A DNA stretch of 64,000 nucleotides from Comamonas sp. B21-038 (GTDB lineage Bacteria > Pseudomonadota > Gammaproteobacteria > Burkholderiales > Burkholderiaceae_C). This document shows positions 34,457 to 42,780 of the stretch, piece after piece. A model generated the notes under the pieces. The model had not been told where the DNA came from and made no database searches. It was given only the letters and a program-made list of their open reading frames with translations. A program made the translations under genes and the position numbers. The DNA lies in assembly GCF_022387135.1 (NCBI RefSeq), contig NZ_CP092462.1:806001-870000 (forward strand), given 5' to 3'. Every line of letters begins with the position of its first letter. Position 1 is the first letter of the stretch.

Positions 34457-35755
34457 GTGACCTCGGCGCTTCAATCTTCTTTTCGCTTCGCCCCTTTGTT
34501 CACCGCGCAGGCATTGGGTCTGCCGCCTTCGCTGGCCCCCAAGGTCGATGCGGTGTTGGAGACATTGGGGGACCGTGCGGCCGGGCGCGATCGGGATGGC
34601 GGCTCCCTGGCAAAAGAGCTGCGAGCGCTGGCCGAGCTCGGCGTGACTTCTGCACGTTTGGCTACGGCGCAGGGCGGGCTGGGATGGAGCTATGCGCAGA
34701 ATGTGGACTTGCTGATCGCTCTGGCGCGCGCCGACTCGAGTGCCGCGCAGAGCCTGCGGTCTCATTTCCTCTACGTGGAGCATCTTGTGCGCCATCCTGC
34801 GCTGCCGGGCAATGCCTTTGGCGTTGCCGAGGTGGCGGGCGGCAAGCTCTTTGCGAGTGCGACCACCGAGATCGGCCCTATCGCCGTGGGCGCTGTCGGC
34901 ACCACGGTTGCGCCTGATGGACAGGGCCGTCTGCGTCTGAACGGCTCGAAGTTCTACACCACGGGTGCTGGCTATGCCGATTGGGTCAATGTGTTCGCAG
35001 CCGACACCGAAGGCACGCACATTCTTGCCACCGTGGCCCGTGAAGACCAGGGCGTGACTGTGGTGGATGACTGGGACGGTGTCGGTCAGCGCCTGACCAT
35101 GAGCGGCACGATGCAGTTCGAGCAAGTGCTGGTCGATCCCGCCCGTGTGCGGCCGCGAGCGCGCTCGGAAGACACGCCTTCTGGCTTGCAGGACGCGATG
35201 GCCCAGCTCACGCACCTGGCCACGCTCACCGGCATTGCCATTCGCGCCTTTGAAGATGCTGCCGCGTGGCTGCATGGCCGCAAGCGCCACTTCAGCCATG
35301 CAGCCGCCTCGGTGCCTGCCGACGACCCCTTGGTGCAGGAGCAGGTCGGCCGCCTGGAGGCGGTGGCGGGCACGGCTATGCTCGCGGTGCGCTCCGCTGC
35401 GCTGCAGCTGCAGACGCCCCGCGACAATGCGTTGGGCGATCCGTATGCGGATGGGCATCGCGCCGTCACGCAGCTGCAGGTGGTGTTGCCCGCATTGGTT
35501 CTTGACGCGACGCAGGCGCTGTTTGATATTGGCGGCGGCTCCATGGTGGTGGCCGCGCGTGGGCTGGATCGCCACTGGCGCAATGCACGCACACTGGCAT
35601 CGCACAACCCGTCGCCGCAGAAGGCACGCGTGCTGGGCCATGAAGCGCTCAACGGCGTTCCGCTGCCGACCATCTGGTATGCCGGCACCGCAGCTGGAGC
35701 ACCGGCCAACGCCGCAGCCCCAGCGCCAACGCTGGCGGTGGAGTCGCAGCCATGA
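34457..35755 (+). CDS. Acyl-CoA dehydrogenase-fold monooxygenase, SfnB-like
   Basis: This 432-residue protein has the acyl-CoA dehydrogenase fold. It shows LGVTSARLATAQGGLGWSYA near residue 65, a middle domain with LRLNGSKFYTTGAGYADWVN and GQRLTMSGTM, and a C-terminal segment RGLDRHWRNARTLASHNPSP, which is the SfnB/DszC-type HNP ending. SfnB proteins act with FMNH2-dependent enzymes on dimethylsulfone and related compounds. The GTG start follows GATGGAGAG. The ATG of the luciferase-family gene overlaps its stop (ATGA), so the two are coupled. With the gene at 26796 the island contains two such enzymes. Confidence 0.8.
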   Translation: MTSALQSSFRFAPLFTAQALGLPPSLAPKVDAVLETLGDRAAGRDRDGGSLAKELRALAELGVTSARLATAQGGLGWSYAQNVDLLIALARADSSAAQSLRSHFLYVEHLVRHPALPGNAFGVAEVAGGKLFASATTEIGPIAVGAVGTTVAPDGQGRLRLNGSKFYTTGAGYADWVNVFAADTEGTHILATVAREDQGVTVVDDWDGVGQRLTMSGTMQFEQVLVDPARVRPRARSEDTPSGLQDAMAQLTHLATLTGIAIRAFEDAAAWLHGRKRHFSHAAASVPADDPLVQEQVGRLEAVAGTAMLAVRSAALQLQTPRDNALGDPYADGHRAVTQLQVVLPALVLDATQALFDIGGGSMVVAARGLDRHWRNARTLASHNPSPQKARVLGHEALNGVPLPTIWYAGTAAGAPANAAAPAPTLAVESQP

Positions 35756-37023
35756 GCAGCTTCATCCTCAATGCCAACATCTACGACTTCGGCACGGACG
35801 CGGGCGCCTGGCGTGCGCCGGGCACCGGCCCCCGTGACAACCTGAGCGAAGCGTTCTGGCGCACCGTGGCCCGCACCGCCGAAGACGGCGGGCTTGACGG
35901 CATCTTTCTGGCCGATGGGCCGGGGTTGTCGTCCAACCCGGCCATCCGCCCCAACCGCATGGTGGAGCCGCTGGCCACGCTGGCTGTGGTGCTCTCGGAG
36001 ACCAGCCGGCTGGGCGTGATCGCCACGGTGTCCACAGGTTCGAACGATCCGGTGGAGCTTGCCAGCCGCCTGCTGGACTACAACCTGCTGTCGCAAGGCC
36101 GGTTTGGCTGGAATGTGGTGACGGGCTTGCCAGAGCTCTCCGCCCAGGACTTCAAGGTGCCTAAAACGCCCGAGCGCGCCGACCGCTATGCCCGCGCCAC
36201 CGAGTTTTTGCAGGTCTATGCCGGCTATCTGGATGCGGTGCGCGAGGGCAGGGATTTCCACCACTCGGGCGAGCGCTTTCAGTATTCACTCAAGCGCGAT
36301 GAATTGCCCACCCAGGGGGCGGCAGCGCGCTTCAGCACACAGGTGCGCCCGCTCATCGTGCAGGCCGGTGGATCGGAGCAGGGCCGGCGCCTTGCCGCGC
36401 AAAGCGCCGATGCCGTGTTCTCCGCCGAGACGGTGTTCGAGGTGGCACGCAAAAACCGGCTGGAGCTGCATGCGATGGCGCGCGAGTCCGGGCGCAGGCC
36501 GCCCGTGGTGCTGCCCGGCGTGCATCTGGTGATCGGCTCTACGCAAGCGGAGGCCGAGGCGCGCTTTCAGCGTGTGCACCAGCGTGGCCCTAAGGACTAT
36601 GTGCTGCAGCGTTTCTCCAGCCTGCTCGACATTCCCGCTGACCGGCTCGATCCGCAGGCCCCGGCCTCGGCCCTGGAACAACAGGCCGGCTCCACGGAGC
36701 GTGGTTCTGCGGGTTTTCGCAAATCCATCACCGCCTATGGTGTGGCCAACGGCCTCACGATCGGTCAGCTCATCCGGCATTTTTCCGGGTTTGGTCACCA
36801 GTTCTTTGTGGGCACGCCCGAGCAGTTCGCCGACGTGGCTGAGCGCTGGTGGCGCGGCGGTGCCGCCGATGGCTTCAACCTGCTGTTCGACGCCAACCCC
36901 ATCGGGCTGCGCGAGTTCGTGGACCATGCCATGCCCGTGCTGCGCCAGCGCGGCATTGTGCCGCCCGAGCCAGTGGCCACCCCCCTTGCTTTCGCCCAAC
37001 GCCTTCAGGAGCTTTCTGCATGA
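35752..37023 (+). CDS. Luciferase-family FMNH2-dependent monooxygenase, NtaA/SnaA/DszA-like
   Basis: This 423-residue LLM-class flavin monooxygenase has the usual motifs: GLDGIFLADGP near residue 48, STGSNDPVELASRLLDYNLLS, GRFGWNVVTG, IVQAGGSEQGRRLAAQSADAVFS and the C-terminal DGFNLLFDANPIGLREFVDHAMP. NtaA/DszA-type proteins oxidise sulfones, sulfonates or aminocarboxylates with FMNH2 and O2 and need a separate flavin reductase. It lies between the SfnB-like gene and a shortened luciferase-fold gene, each overlapping by four bases, so the three form one translational unit. A C-S bond is the likely target. Confidence 0.85.
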   Translation: MSSFILNANIYDFGTDAGAWRAPGTGPRDNLSEAFWRTVARTAEDGGLDGIFLADGPGLSSNPAIRPNRMVEPLATLAVVLSETSRLGVIATVSTGSNDPVELASRLLDYNLLSQGRFGWNVVTGLPELSAQDFKVPKTPERADRYARATEFLQVYAGYLDAVREGRDFHHSGERFQYSLKRDELPTQGAAARFSTQVRPLIVQAGGSEQGRRLAAQSADAVFSAETVFEVARKNRLELHAMARESGRRPPVVLPGVHLVIGSTQAEAEARFQRVHQRGPKDYVLQRFSSLLDIPADRLDPQAPASALEQQAGSTERGSAGFRKSITAYGVANGLTIGQLIRHFSGFGHQFFVGTPEQFADVAERWWRGGAADGFNLLFDANPIGLREFVDHAMPVLRQRGIVPPEPVATPLAFAQRLQELSA

Positions 37024-37862
37024 CGGTACACACCGTGTTGGACCTTTCCGGCCAGGCGCTGGAAGACATTCTCATCACCCTCGCCGGCGGCGGCGCGCCT
37101 GCCACCGCACTGGGCAAGGCCTTGGATGCCCTGCCTGTTGCAGCCTACGCATTGGGCCTGGGCGCAGCGGCCGCCAGCGCGCGGGATACCTCCGTGGCGC
37201 TGTCCTTTCTGCTCGCCTTTACGCGCAGCAGCCGCTTCATTGCCAGTACCCATCCCGCGCAGCAGCACCCCATCAATCTGGCACGCAACCTCTCGACGCT
37301 CAACGCACTGCATGGCCCGCGCATCGGCCTGGCCTTGCACGCAGAGGCGCCCACCGCTGGCTGGTTTCGGCCCGAGGATGCGGCCTCTCCCGCCAGCGCT
37401 GCCGACTATTTGCGCCTGGTCTCCTCGCTCTGGGACAGCTGGCCCATGGACGCGCTGATTGGCGATACCGAAGGCGGTCGCTATGTGGATGCCGACCGCA
37501 TCGTGCGCATCGCGGACCCCGTCTACACCCATATCGGCGGCCCGCTCACGCTGCCCACCGATATCCCCGGCAAGCCCCCGCTGCTGCTGCTCTCGCCCCA
37601 CGGCGCGGAGGCTTGTACCGACCCTTCGGTGGACCTTCAGCTCAACGAGACCGCGTCGGGGTCAGGCCATTTCGTGAGCGGCCCCGTAAGCCTGCGCACC
37701 GGAGCGCCATCGCTGGACGCCGTCCTCGCCTGGCCCCTCGAAGCCCATGCGCGGGCGCAACGCGCATCGATACGCGAAGCCCTGCAGTTGCCCGCTGGAC
37801 GTATGGCTGCTGTGGTGCAAACGCCGGTTTTCAAGGATGCAGCGGTGGCGGTGCGGGTGTGA
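37020..37862 (+). CDS. Shortened luciferase-fold protein, probably non-canonical
   Basis: This 280-residue protein is much shorter than full LLM monooxygenases. The stretch LRLVSSLWDSWPMDALIGDTEGGRYVDADRIVRI matches the corresponding WDSW...D...G...D region of NtaA-type enzymes. The usual N-terminal barrel strands and glycine-rich flavin phosphate loop are not evident, and the C-terminal half that carries the QAGGSEQG motif is missing. Loss of most flavin contacts suggests a regulatory, scaffold or binding role, or a degenerate gene. It is translationally coupled to the full-length LLM gene (ATGA overlap), and the open frame is intact with unbroken codon usage, which argues against simple decay. 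Confidence 0.65.
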   Translation: MTVHTVLDLSGQALEDILITLAGGGAPATALGKALDALPVAAYALGLGAAAASARDTSVALSFLLAFTRSSRFIASTHPAQQHPINLARNLSTLNALHGPRIGLALHAEAPTAGWFRPEDAASPASAADYLRLVSSLWDSWPMDALIGDTEGGRYVDADRIVRIADPVYTHIGGPLTLPTDIPGKPPLLLLSPHGAEACTDPSVDLQLNETASGSGHFVSGPVSLRTGAPSLDAVLAWPLEAHARAQRASIREALQLPAGRMAAVVQTPVFKDAAVAVRV

Positions 37863-38013
37863 GGGGAGGCGCGGCGGGATGAGGTTTCCCGATGGGTCCT
37901 TGGTGCTGATGGTCCGCAAGGAACACCTGACCAAGGACGATCGGTGTCAAGGATGACCTGGTTGGATGTTGCTGATGATTGAAGGGAGTTCTGCATCGAT
38001 TTTTATTTTTCAC

Positions 38014-38041
38014 TTGTTTTTGAAATGAGAGATACTAGAAT
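38014..38041 (+). promoter_or_regulatory. Candidate sigma-70 promoter of the AT-rich orphan gene
   Basis: TTGTTT (38014-38019) and TAGAAT (38036-38041) are separated by 16 bases, about 40 bases before the ATG of the gene at 38080. No clear Shine-Dalgarno is seen between them. Confidence 0.4.
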
Positions 38042-38079
38042 GATTTGTCTGGCACTGCTCTCATTGCAAATTTCTAAAT

Positions 38080-39060
38080 ATGAATCTTGAATCGGTGCAT
38101 GAAGAAAACGCCAAGTTTGTCTTGGCAAGACTTAAGCTTGCACAATCCCTTTTGGAAGAATCTGATAGGCTGCCTGGATGGTCTGGTTATGACCTTGCCA
38201 GCGAGAATGAGTGGTGGCCACACCCTCGTCACGAGCGGGAGTCTTTGGTCAACTATTTGTTGTTAACTTGCTTTGACCGCTTAGGTCAGACGCGCGGTTT
38301 CACAACTTTTAAGGACTGGTTGAGCAGTAAGCGTAAAGAACATATACACGAGCGTGAGAAGGCTCTTCAGACTTTAAAAAGCTCAACTTCTCCGCTGGTG
38401 ATTGCTGCATCGCTAGCTGAGCATCATCAAGAAATTTACGGGGTTCGTAATTCCTTTTATAGGGGAATAGAAAGTCTGTCAGAAGAATGGCAGAAAAAGG
38501 TGTTGGATAGTATTACGGTTTCCTTCAATCCCTTATACGGAACGCTTGGGACAAATGTATCATCGCCGAGCTATCCCCTTGATGATGATTCGCGGGAGCG
38601 GGGTCTTAGGCTAAAGCATTTGTACGAGAAAAGAAATGCTTTCACGCATCGCTTAGATCAGTATTTTGCAGCTTCTAATTCTTTCAGGTTCTCTAGAGAT
38701 GAGGAGCCGTTATGGAAGGCCATGATTAAAGATTCTAGCTTGGTGTACCTTTCTAGTCATCAAGAGATTGAGTCATTGAAGGGTGGAGGTGCATATGTAT
38801 ACTCCTTCGTTGGATGGCCGTTTATTCTATTTGAAGCTCTCTATTCAAGGCTGGGTTCGGAATTTGATCGTACAGAAATTAATATAAAATTCTCTGTAAT
38901 GCTGCGCCGAAGTAGTGATCCTGGCGCTGTGATAACAGCAGAAGTTAGCCACGATGAATTGAAGGACTTTAAAAGTCTGGAGTCGAAATTGTGGGATCTT
39001 CGAATGCAAGGCCTTTTGCCTTTTGGTTTGGATCATCGCGAGAGAAAAAATATCGATTAG
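38080..39060 (+). CDS. AT-rich orphan protein with an HEPN-like RNxxxH motif
   Basis: This 326-residue protein has no family I recognise. The line 38101-38160 is 42 percent GC by count, against well above 60 percent in the neighbours, and its codon choice is unlike them, so recent transfer is likely. No signal peptide or membrane segment is seen. It is rich in charged helices. R185-N-A-F-T-H190 (in LYEKRNAFTHRLDQY) has the R-x4-H form, with Asn after Arg, that marks the catalytic helix of HEPN ribonucleases found in toxins and phage-defence proteins. A second RN pair sits at VRNSFY near residue 124. The HEPN reading is an inference from one motif. The gene stands alone, with its own promoter and no visible antitoxin. 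Confidence 0.7.
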   Translation: MNLESVHEENAKFVLARLKLAQSLLEESDRLPGWSGYDLASENEWWPHPRHERESLVNYLLLTCFDRLGQTRGFTTFKDWLSSKRKEHIHEREKALQTLKSSTSPLVIAASLAEHHQEIYGVRNSFYRGIESLSEEWQKKVLDSITVSFNPLYGTLGTNVSSPSYPLDDDSRERGLRLKHLYEKRNAFTHRLDQYFAASNSFRFSRDEEPLWKAMIKDSSLVYLSSHQEIESLKGGGAYVYSFVGWPFILFEALYSRLGSEFDRTEINIKFSVMLRRSSDPGAVITAEVSHDELKDFKSLESKLWDLRMQGLLPFGLDHRERKNID

Positions 39061-39178
39061 AAGCGGTTGTATCTAATACGCCAAATAGAATCTGGTCAGG
39101 GGTTAATGTGCTTTGCTCGGCATGGAATTTTCAAAGCGCTGCCTTTGGTTGAGTGGCTATGGAAGTCCAAGCTCTCGT

Positions 39179-40102
39179 TCAAGCTGGTTTTGTTGCAGGT
39201 GATGATCCAGCCACCGGCGCCCATCCTTTGACATGCTCCACCAAGGCCCGCAGCTTGCGCGGCTGGTTTCTGCGACTGGGGTAGTAGAGGTAAAAACCGG
39301 GGAAGTAGGGCAGGTAGCTGTCCAGCACCGAGACCAGCTCTCCGCGTTCCAGGTAGGGCGCAAAGGTCTCCTCCATGCCGATGGTGATGCCGCCATCGGC
39401 CAGCGCGGTGCGCACCATCAGCAGCATGTCATTGGTGGTGACACGGGGGGCGACCGCGAGGCTGAAATCGCGGCCGTTTTCCTGGAATTCCCAGCGGTAG
39501 GGGGCGAGCTCCAGCTCGGCGCGCCAGCCGATGCAGCGGTGGCCCAGCAGGTCATGGGGGTGCTGGGGCGTTCCGTGTGCGGACAGGTAGGCAGGGGTGG
39601 CGACGACCACCTGGCGTTGCGGCCCCGTCAGCGGGATGGCGATCATGTCCTGCTCGATGACTTCGCCGAGGCGCAGGCCGGCATCGAAGCCACCGGCGAT
39701 GATGTCGGATTCGTCATCGGTGACGGTGACATCCAAGGTGATATGCGGGTGGGCGGCGGCAAAGGTGCTGATCAAGGGGCCGGACAGAAAGCGCTCGGCG
39801 ATGGAGGTGACCGCCACGCGCAACAGCCCGCGCGCCGGGCCTTCTTCAGATACTTCTTCAAGCGCCACCTGTACGGCGGCCAAGGGGCCGCTGATTTGCT
39901 GGTGCAGCGTCTGGCCAGCCTCGGTCAGGCGCACATGGCGGGTGGTGCGGTGGACCAGCGCAATGCCCAGTTGGTCTTCCAGCTTGCGCATGGCCTGGCT
40001 GACGGCAGAGCGCGTCACGCCGAGCTGGTCAGCCGCTGCACGGAAGTTTTGTGCGTTGGCCACCGCCAAAAAGCAGTGGAGCAACTGGAGTTCGTCTTTC
40101 AT
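39179..40102 (-). CDS. LysR-family transcriptional regulator
   Basis: This 307-residue LysR protein has the helix-turn-helix at about residues 19-40 (FRAAADQLGVTRSAVSQAMRKL) and an effector domain with VTDDESDIIAGGFDAGLRLGEVIEQDMIAIPL. It is divergent from a short-chain dehydrogenase gene starting at 40206. A perfect inverted repeat lies just upstream of its start codon, which suggests autoregulation and control of that dehydrogenase gene. Confidence 0.88.
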   Translation of the reverse strand: MKDELQLLHCFLAVANAQNFRAAADQLGVTRSAVSQAMRKLEDQLGIALVHRTTRHVRLTEAGQTLHQQISGPLAAVQVALEEVSEEGPARGLLRVAVTSIAERFLSGPLISTFAAAHPHITLDVTVTDDESDIIAGGFDAGLRLGEVIEQDMIAIPLTGPQRQVVVATPAYLSAHGTPQHPHDLLGHRCIGWRAELELAPYRWEFQENGRDFSLAVAPRVTTNDMLLMVRTALADGGITIGMEETFAPYLERGELVSVLDSYLPYFPGFYLYYPSRRNQPRKLRALVEHVKGWAPVAGSSPATKPA

Positions 40103-40122
40103 TGGTTAGAAAGTCTAACCAA
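40102..40122. promoter_or_regulatory. Perfect inverted repeat, likely LysR operator
   Basis: ttggttaga, a three-base spacer aag and tctaaccaa form a perfect 9-bp dyad that begins at the LysR start codon and lies about 85 bases before the divergent SDR gene. The dyad contains the T-N11-A pattern common to LysR binding sites. Confidence 0.6.
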
Positions 40123-40205
40123 ATTGTGGAGCATTGGCGCACTTCTCTGATCAAGACAAGCTGCCTACAGTTTGAACTTTCCAACGCCATTGCAGAAAGT
40201 TCTCC

Positions 40206-40919
40206 ATGAAAAACTTGCTCGACAAAGTCATTTTGATCACTGGTGCCAGCAGCGGTATCGGTGAAGCCACCGCCAAGCTGCTGGCCGCGCACGGCGCCAC
40301 CGTTGTGCTCGGCGCCCGCCGGGTCGACAAACTGGACCAGATCGTGGCCGATATTCAGAACGCAGGCGGTGTGGCCGAAGCGCTGGCGCTGGATGTGACC
40401 CAGCGTGCGCAGCTGCAAGCCTTTGCCGACCATGCGCTGAATCGCCATGGGCGCATCGACGCCATCATCAACAACGCCGGCGTGATGCCCTTGTCACCGC
40501 TTGCCGCATTGCGGGTGGACGAGTGGGACTGGATGATTGATGTAAACATTCGCGGTGTGCTGCCCGCCATGCGCCAGCAGGGCTTTGGGCATGTCGTGAA
40601 CATTGCCTCCATCGGTGCGCATGCGGTGTCGCCCACTGCCGCCGTTTACTGCGCGACCAAGTACGCGGTATGGGCCATCTCGGAAGGCCTGCGGCAGGAA
40701 AGCAGCGACATCCGCGTGACCACGATCAGCCCCGGGGTGACGGAGTCGGAGTTGGCGGAAACCATCACGGATGCCGCTGGCCGCGAAGAGATGAAGGAGT
40801 TTCGCAAGGTGGCGATCAGCGCATCGGCGATCGCACGGGCCATCCATTTTGCGATCTCGCAGCCGGCGGATGTGGATACCAGCGAAATCATCATGCGGCC
40901 TACGGCGAGCCCGCATTGA
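40206..40919 (+). CDS. Short-chain dehydrogenase/reductase, apparently with a shortened central helix
   Basis: This 237-residue classical SDR has the coenzyme motif TGASSGIG near residue 12, NNAG near residue 88 and the catalytic YxxxK in VYCATK near residue 148. The stretch VNIRGVL runs directly into PAMRQQGFGHVVNIASI. Close relatives, as I remember them, carry about nine further residues here (a GIAAVLP-like piece) and are about 246 long. That would shorten helix E, which normally forms part of the dimer interface. The frame remains intact, so the gene may still give a protein. The substrate is not known. The LysR gene next door is its likely regulator. Confidence 0.8.
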   Translation: MKNLLDKVILITGASSGIGEATAKLLAAHGATVVLGARRVDKLDQIVADIQNAGGVAEALALDVTQRAQLQAFADHALNRHGRIDAIINNAGVMPLSPLAALRVDEWDWMIDVNIRGVLPAMRQQGFGHVVNIASIGAHAVSPTAAVYCATKYAVWAISEGLRQESSDIRVTTISPGVTESELAETITDAAGREEMKEFRKVAISASAIARAIHFAISQPADVDTSEIIMRPTASPH

Positions 40920-40970
40920 AGCTGTTTGTTGCCTCCGGCCTGACAAGGCCAGCACAACAGCTCCCGTTTT

Positions 40971-41007
40971 TAAAAAAGGCCGTGCCCCGCCGGATAGTGG
41001 GCACGGC
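40971..41007 (-). terminator. Intrinsic terminator of the IPTL-CTERM gene
   Basis: Read on the minus strand, a perfect 9-bp stem (gccgtgccc/gggcacggc) with an 11-base loop is followed by CTTTTTTA, about 76 bases after the stop codon of the minus-strand gene at 41084. Confidence 0.7.
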
Positions 41008-41083
41008 TTGGTTGGTTTCTGTAGCCCATGCGCGCTTTAGTGCCGGCTGTGGCCCTTTACCAGTACCCAAAAAACGTCTGGCC

Positions 41084-42574
41084 TTAGGCCGATGGATGCT
41101 TTCGAGGTGATCGGCGTGCGCCAAACCAGCCCACGGCCGCCAATGCTGCACTCAGCAAAGCCACGAGCCATTGGTTGAGCACCGGGACCGCTTGGGGTGT
41201 GGGGGCTCGGGGCGTCACCTCAACGGCTGACGATGGGGGCGTGGTTTCGCCGTTGGAGAGGTGGGCCACGGCCTGGCAAGAGTAGCTGACGCCATTGGCG
41301 AGCCCATTCAATGCCACTGGTGGAGTTACCGCCTGTGCCTGTATGTTCCCCGCTGATGAGGTGCATTGCACGTCGTAGTTCAACACGCTTACTCCCGCCA
41401 TCAACGGGGCCGGCGGGTCGATGGCCAACGTGATGGTTTTGTCGCTGGCCGTTGCGCTGGTGATGGTCGGTGCCGTTGCTGCGGCAAGCCTCAAGACCAC
41501 CTGTGCCTGTGTGCATGGCAATGCTCCGCCGGGCCCGGCGCAGACTTGGTATTCGAAGCCAGTACCTGAAAAGCCGGCGGCCGGAGTGAAGCTGAAGCTT
41601 CCGTCAGGGTTGAGGGAGACGTTGCCTTGCGATGGTGCCGGTGCAGACACAAGCGTGTATTCAGCATCGCTGAAGGCATGGGGGTCATTGAGGCGAACAC
41701 TGTCGTTGATCACGCCATTCACCACGAACTCGTCGTCGGCGGCCGTTATCGGAGTGAGGCCCGTGATGACCATATCCCGGAACTGTTGATTCTGGCTGGC
41801 CCCCCCGGTTGATGCGCTCAGTCCCAGTTTGAAGCTTGCGGGGACGGCATTGATGCCATTAATGGGTGTTCCGCCAATGACAATATCTTTGCTCCAGATT
41901 TCGACGCCATCGATGGAAACCGTCAAGCGGATATCGGGTGCAGGCGTGATCGTCACACGGACATGCTTGGGCGCGGATCGGTTGGCAGATAGGTTTCCGC
42001 TGTAGGGCATCTCTCCCAGCCACGGGTTGCTGCTGCTGGAGCCACGCATACCCAGATGGTTTGACGATGTGCCGAAGCCGGAATTTCCCAAACCTCCACC
42101 ATAGCGGTCAAATCCCAAACCGACATAGGCACCCAGCATGGTGTTGTAGCCCAGCTGTGAGCCGCCGAGTCCCAGATTGGCGGCTTTGCTCCCATCCATC
42201 AGGAACACCGTGAACCCATCTCCTTGACCAAATGCCGGTGTCAGAGAGCCGCCATTGTTGGTCGATAGGTACATGGCGTAATCAAATTCGACATCCAGGC
42301 CGGCAGCACTGCTAACGGGGGAGTTGAATACTGCGGCCCCGATTTGGCTCCCCGCATTTGGTGTTATTTCGAGCCAGCCGTTACCTGCACTGTCATTGTC
42401 TGCCCCTACTGCCGTAGACGGTGTTGGTGACGCTGTGAGCCTGGCTGAGCCCAACAAAGACCATGCGGCAGCCTGGTCACTTCTGAATGGCTCCGAGACA
42501 AACGTCTGTGCATTTGACGCTGTGCCGAAAACGAAGAGTGCTGATACAGCGATGGACTTTGAGATCGGTGTCAT
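41084..42574 (-). CDS. Exported lectin-like protein with IPTL-CTERM sorting signal
   Basis: This 496-residue protein has a signal peptide (about residues 1-22). Residues about 25-270 resemble an L-type lectin/concanavalin-like fold (GDGFTVFLMDGSKAA, HVRVTITPAPDIRLTVSIDG). A bacterial Ig-like repeat follows (GNVSLNPDGSFSFTPAAGFSG), then a fibronectin-III-like domain with two cysteines. It ends in VPVLNQWLVALLSAALAA and then a basic tail, which matches the IPTL-CTERM pattern of tryptophan, membrane helix and arginines. IPTL-CTERM is a sorting and anchoring tag for surface proteins of some proteobacteria. A carbohydrate-binding surface role is likely. No processing enzyme is encoded nearby. Confidence 0.75.
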   Translation of the reverse strand: MTPISKSIAVSALFVFGTASNAQTFVSEPFRSDQAAAWSLLGSARLTASPTPSTAVGADNDSAGNGWLEITPNAGSQIGAAVFNSPVSSAAGLDVEFDYAMYLSTNNGGSLTPAFGQGDGFTVFLMDGSKAANLGLGGSQLGYNTMLGAYVGLGFDRYGGGLGNSGFGTSSNHLGMRGSSSSNPWLGEMPYSGNLSANRSAPKHVRVTITPAPDIRLTVSIDGVEIWSKDIVIGGTPINGINAVPASFKLGLSASTGGASQNQQFRDMVITGLTPITAADDEFVVNGVINDSVRLNDPHAFSDAEYTLVSAPAPSQGNVSLNPDGSFSFTPAAGFSGTGFEYQVCAGPGGALPCTQAQVVLRLAAATAPTITSATASDKTITLAIDPPAPLMAGVSVLNYDVQCTSSAGNIQAQAVTPPVALNGLANGVSYSCQAVAHLSNGETTPPSSAVEVTPRAPTPQAVPVLNQWLVALLSAALAAVGWFGARRSPRKHPSA

Positions 42575-42780
42575 GACTTGGCCAGAATCCTTGATGGACT
42601 TTGTTTGGAAATGTAACTTTGAATTTTCTTTCCGCCCATTCCTGTTGTCAATCGCTTAAATCAGTGAAAGGGAATACCCTGGGTTATGTTGAAAAAGCAC
42701 GCGGAGAATTTCTCAATACCGTTGTATGTCGTCAAGATGAAAATATGCGGCGGGATGCCGCATGCATTATTAAAAAATAC

